A stretch of 5,192 nucleotides of DNA from Desulfobacteraceae bacterium (GTDB lineage: Bacteria; Desulfobacterota; Desulfobacteria; Desulfobacterales; UBA11574): contig DAOVAE010000101.1 in NCBI GenBank assembly GCA_030671225.1, positions 1-5,192 of the forward strand, written 5' to 3'. The notes beneath the pieces were generated by a model, which saw nothing but the letters and a program-made list of their open reading frames with translations, did not search any database and was not told where the DNA came from. A program made the translations under genes and the position numbers. Of the stretch, positions 5,037-5,192 are shown piece after piece (positions within the stretch are counted from its first letter, which is position 1; every line of letters starts with the position of its first letter).

Positions 5037-5192
5037 TCATCCATTATTATCCAAAGCATCTTGAGCTTGTTTAAGATACACTTCCGCCTCGGACTGCTCG
5101 AAAAGCTCAATGGCCCGGGAGAGGCACTGACCGGCTTGATCATTCCTGGACTTTGCTTTGTGAAATAAGCCCAAATCGAGATAGGCCCTCCC
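5037..5192 (-). CDS. TPR-repeat protein, C-terminal end (cut by window edge)
   Basis: The minus strand is open from the right edge to a TGA at 5037-5039 and encodes the last 51 residues of a larger protein. The first 34 visible residues fit one tetratricopeptide repeat, with Tyr4, Leu7, Gly8, Ala20, Leu24 and Ala27 in the canonical spacing: YLDLGLFHKAKSRNDQAGQC, then LSRAIELFEQ. A capping helix AEVYLKQAQDALD follows. Such RAIELFE-x4-AEVYLKQA endings recall the TPR tails of large deltaproteobacterial signalling proteins with cyclase, kinase or AAA-type ATPase domains, but the catalytic part lies outside the window and cannot be identified. TPRs act as protein-protein interaction surfaces. The gene converges on the lipoprotein gene with a 72-bp gap. 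Confidence 0.82.
   Translation of the reverse strand, partial: GRAYLDLGLFHKAKSRNDQAGQCLSRAIELFEQSEAEVYLKQAQDALDNNG

Overview
The window is ordinary bacterial chromosome, with seven protein-coding genes plus one small gene whose 5' end looks disturbed. No RNA gene, CRISPR array, insertion sequence or phage gene is visible. Several features fit a Desulfobacterota (deltaproteobacterial) chromosome: a DUF1566 protein with a CFI-box-CTERM tail, a small DRR/ERR-motif protein, an FmdB-type zinc ribbon, and a TPR tail of the kind common in that group's signalling proteins. This assignment rests on family impressions, not on a search.

Layout. At the left edge (1-203, minus) is the N-terminal part of an FmdB-family zinc-ribbon protein, with a near-consensus sigma70 promoter at 257-285. 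Divergent from it is a tightly packed plus-strand operon: ndk (446-862), trmJ (862-1632, start overlapping the ndk stop by one base) and a fumarylacetoacetate-hydrolase-family gene (1629-2471, 4-bp ATGA overlap). The operon pairs nucleotide balancing and tRNA 2'-O-methylation with a metal-dependent C-C hydrolase or decarboxylase of unknown substrate. The overlaps imply coupled translation rather than a shared pathway.

Convergent with the operon, 23 bp away, is a small basic protein gene (2495-2761, minus) with DRR/ERR repeats. A good promoter and a textbook Shine-Dalgarno/ATG lie upstream of it, but that ATG is out of frame with the gene. The reading frame itself stays open back to that site. 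This is the most puzzling spot in the window: either a one-base frameshift or an overlapping leader peptide.

Further right on the minus strand (2962-3900) is an exported DUF1566 (Lcl C-terminal) protein with a CFI-box and a C-terminal membrane segment, probably anchored in or processed at the cell envelope. A roughly 375-bp AT-rich spacer follows; it holds a short GC-rich palindrome and promoter-like sequences. After it comes a plus-strand lipoprotein with an NTF2-like appearance (4278-4964). The right edge (5037-5192, minus) is the C-terminal end of a TPR protein, convergent with the lipoprotein gene.

I did not find a convincing new biological system. The items worth checking are the out-of-frame start at 2838, the sorting-tail protein, and the start region of the lipoprotein gene.
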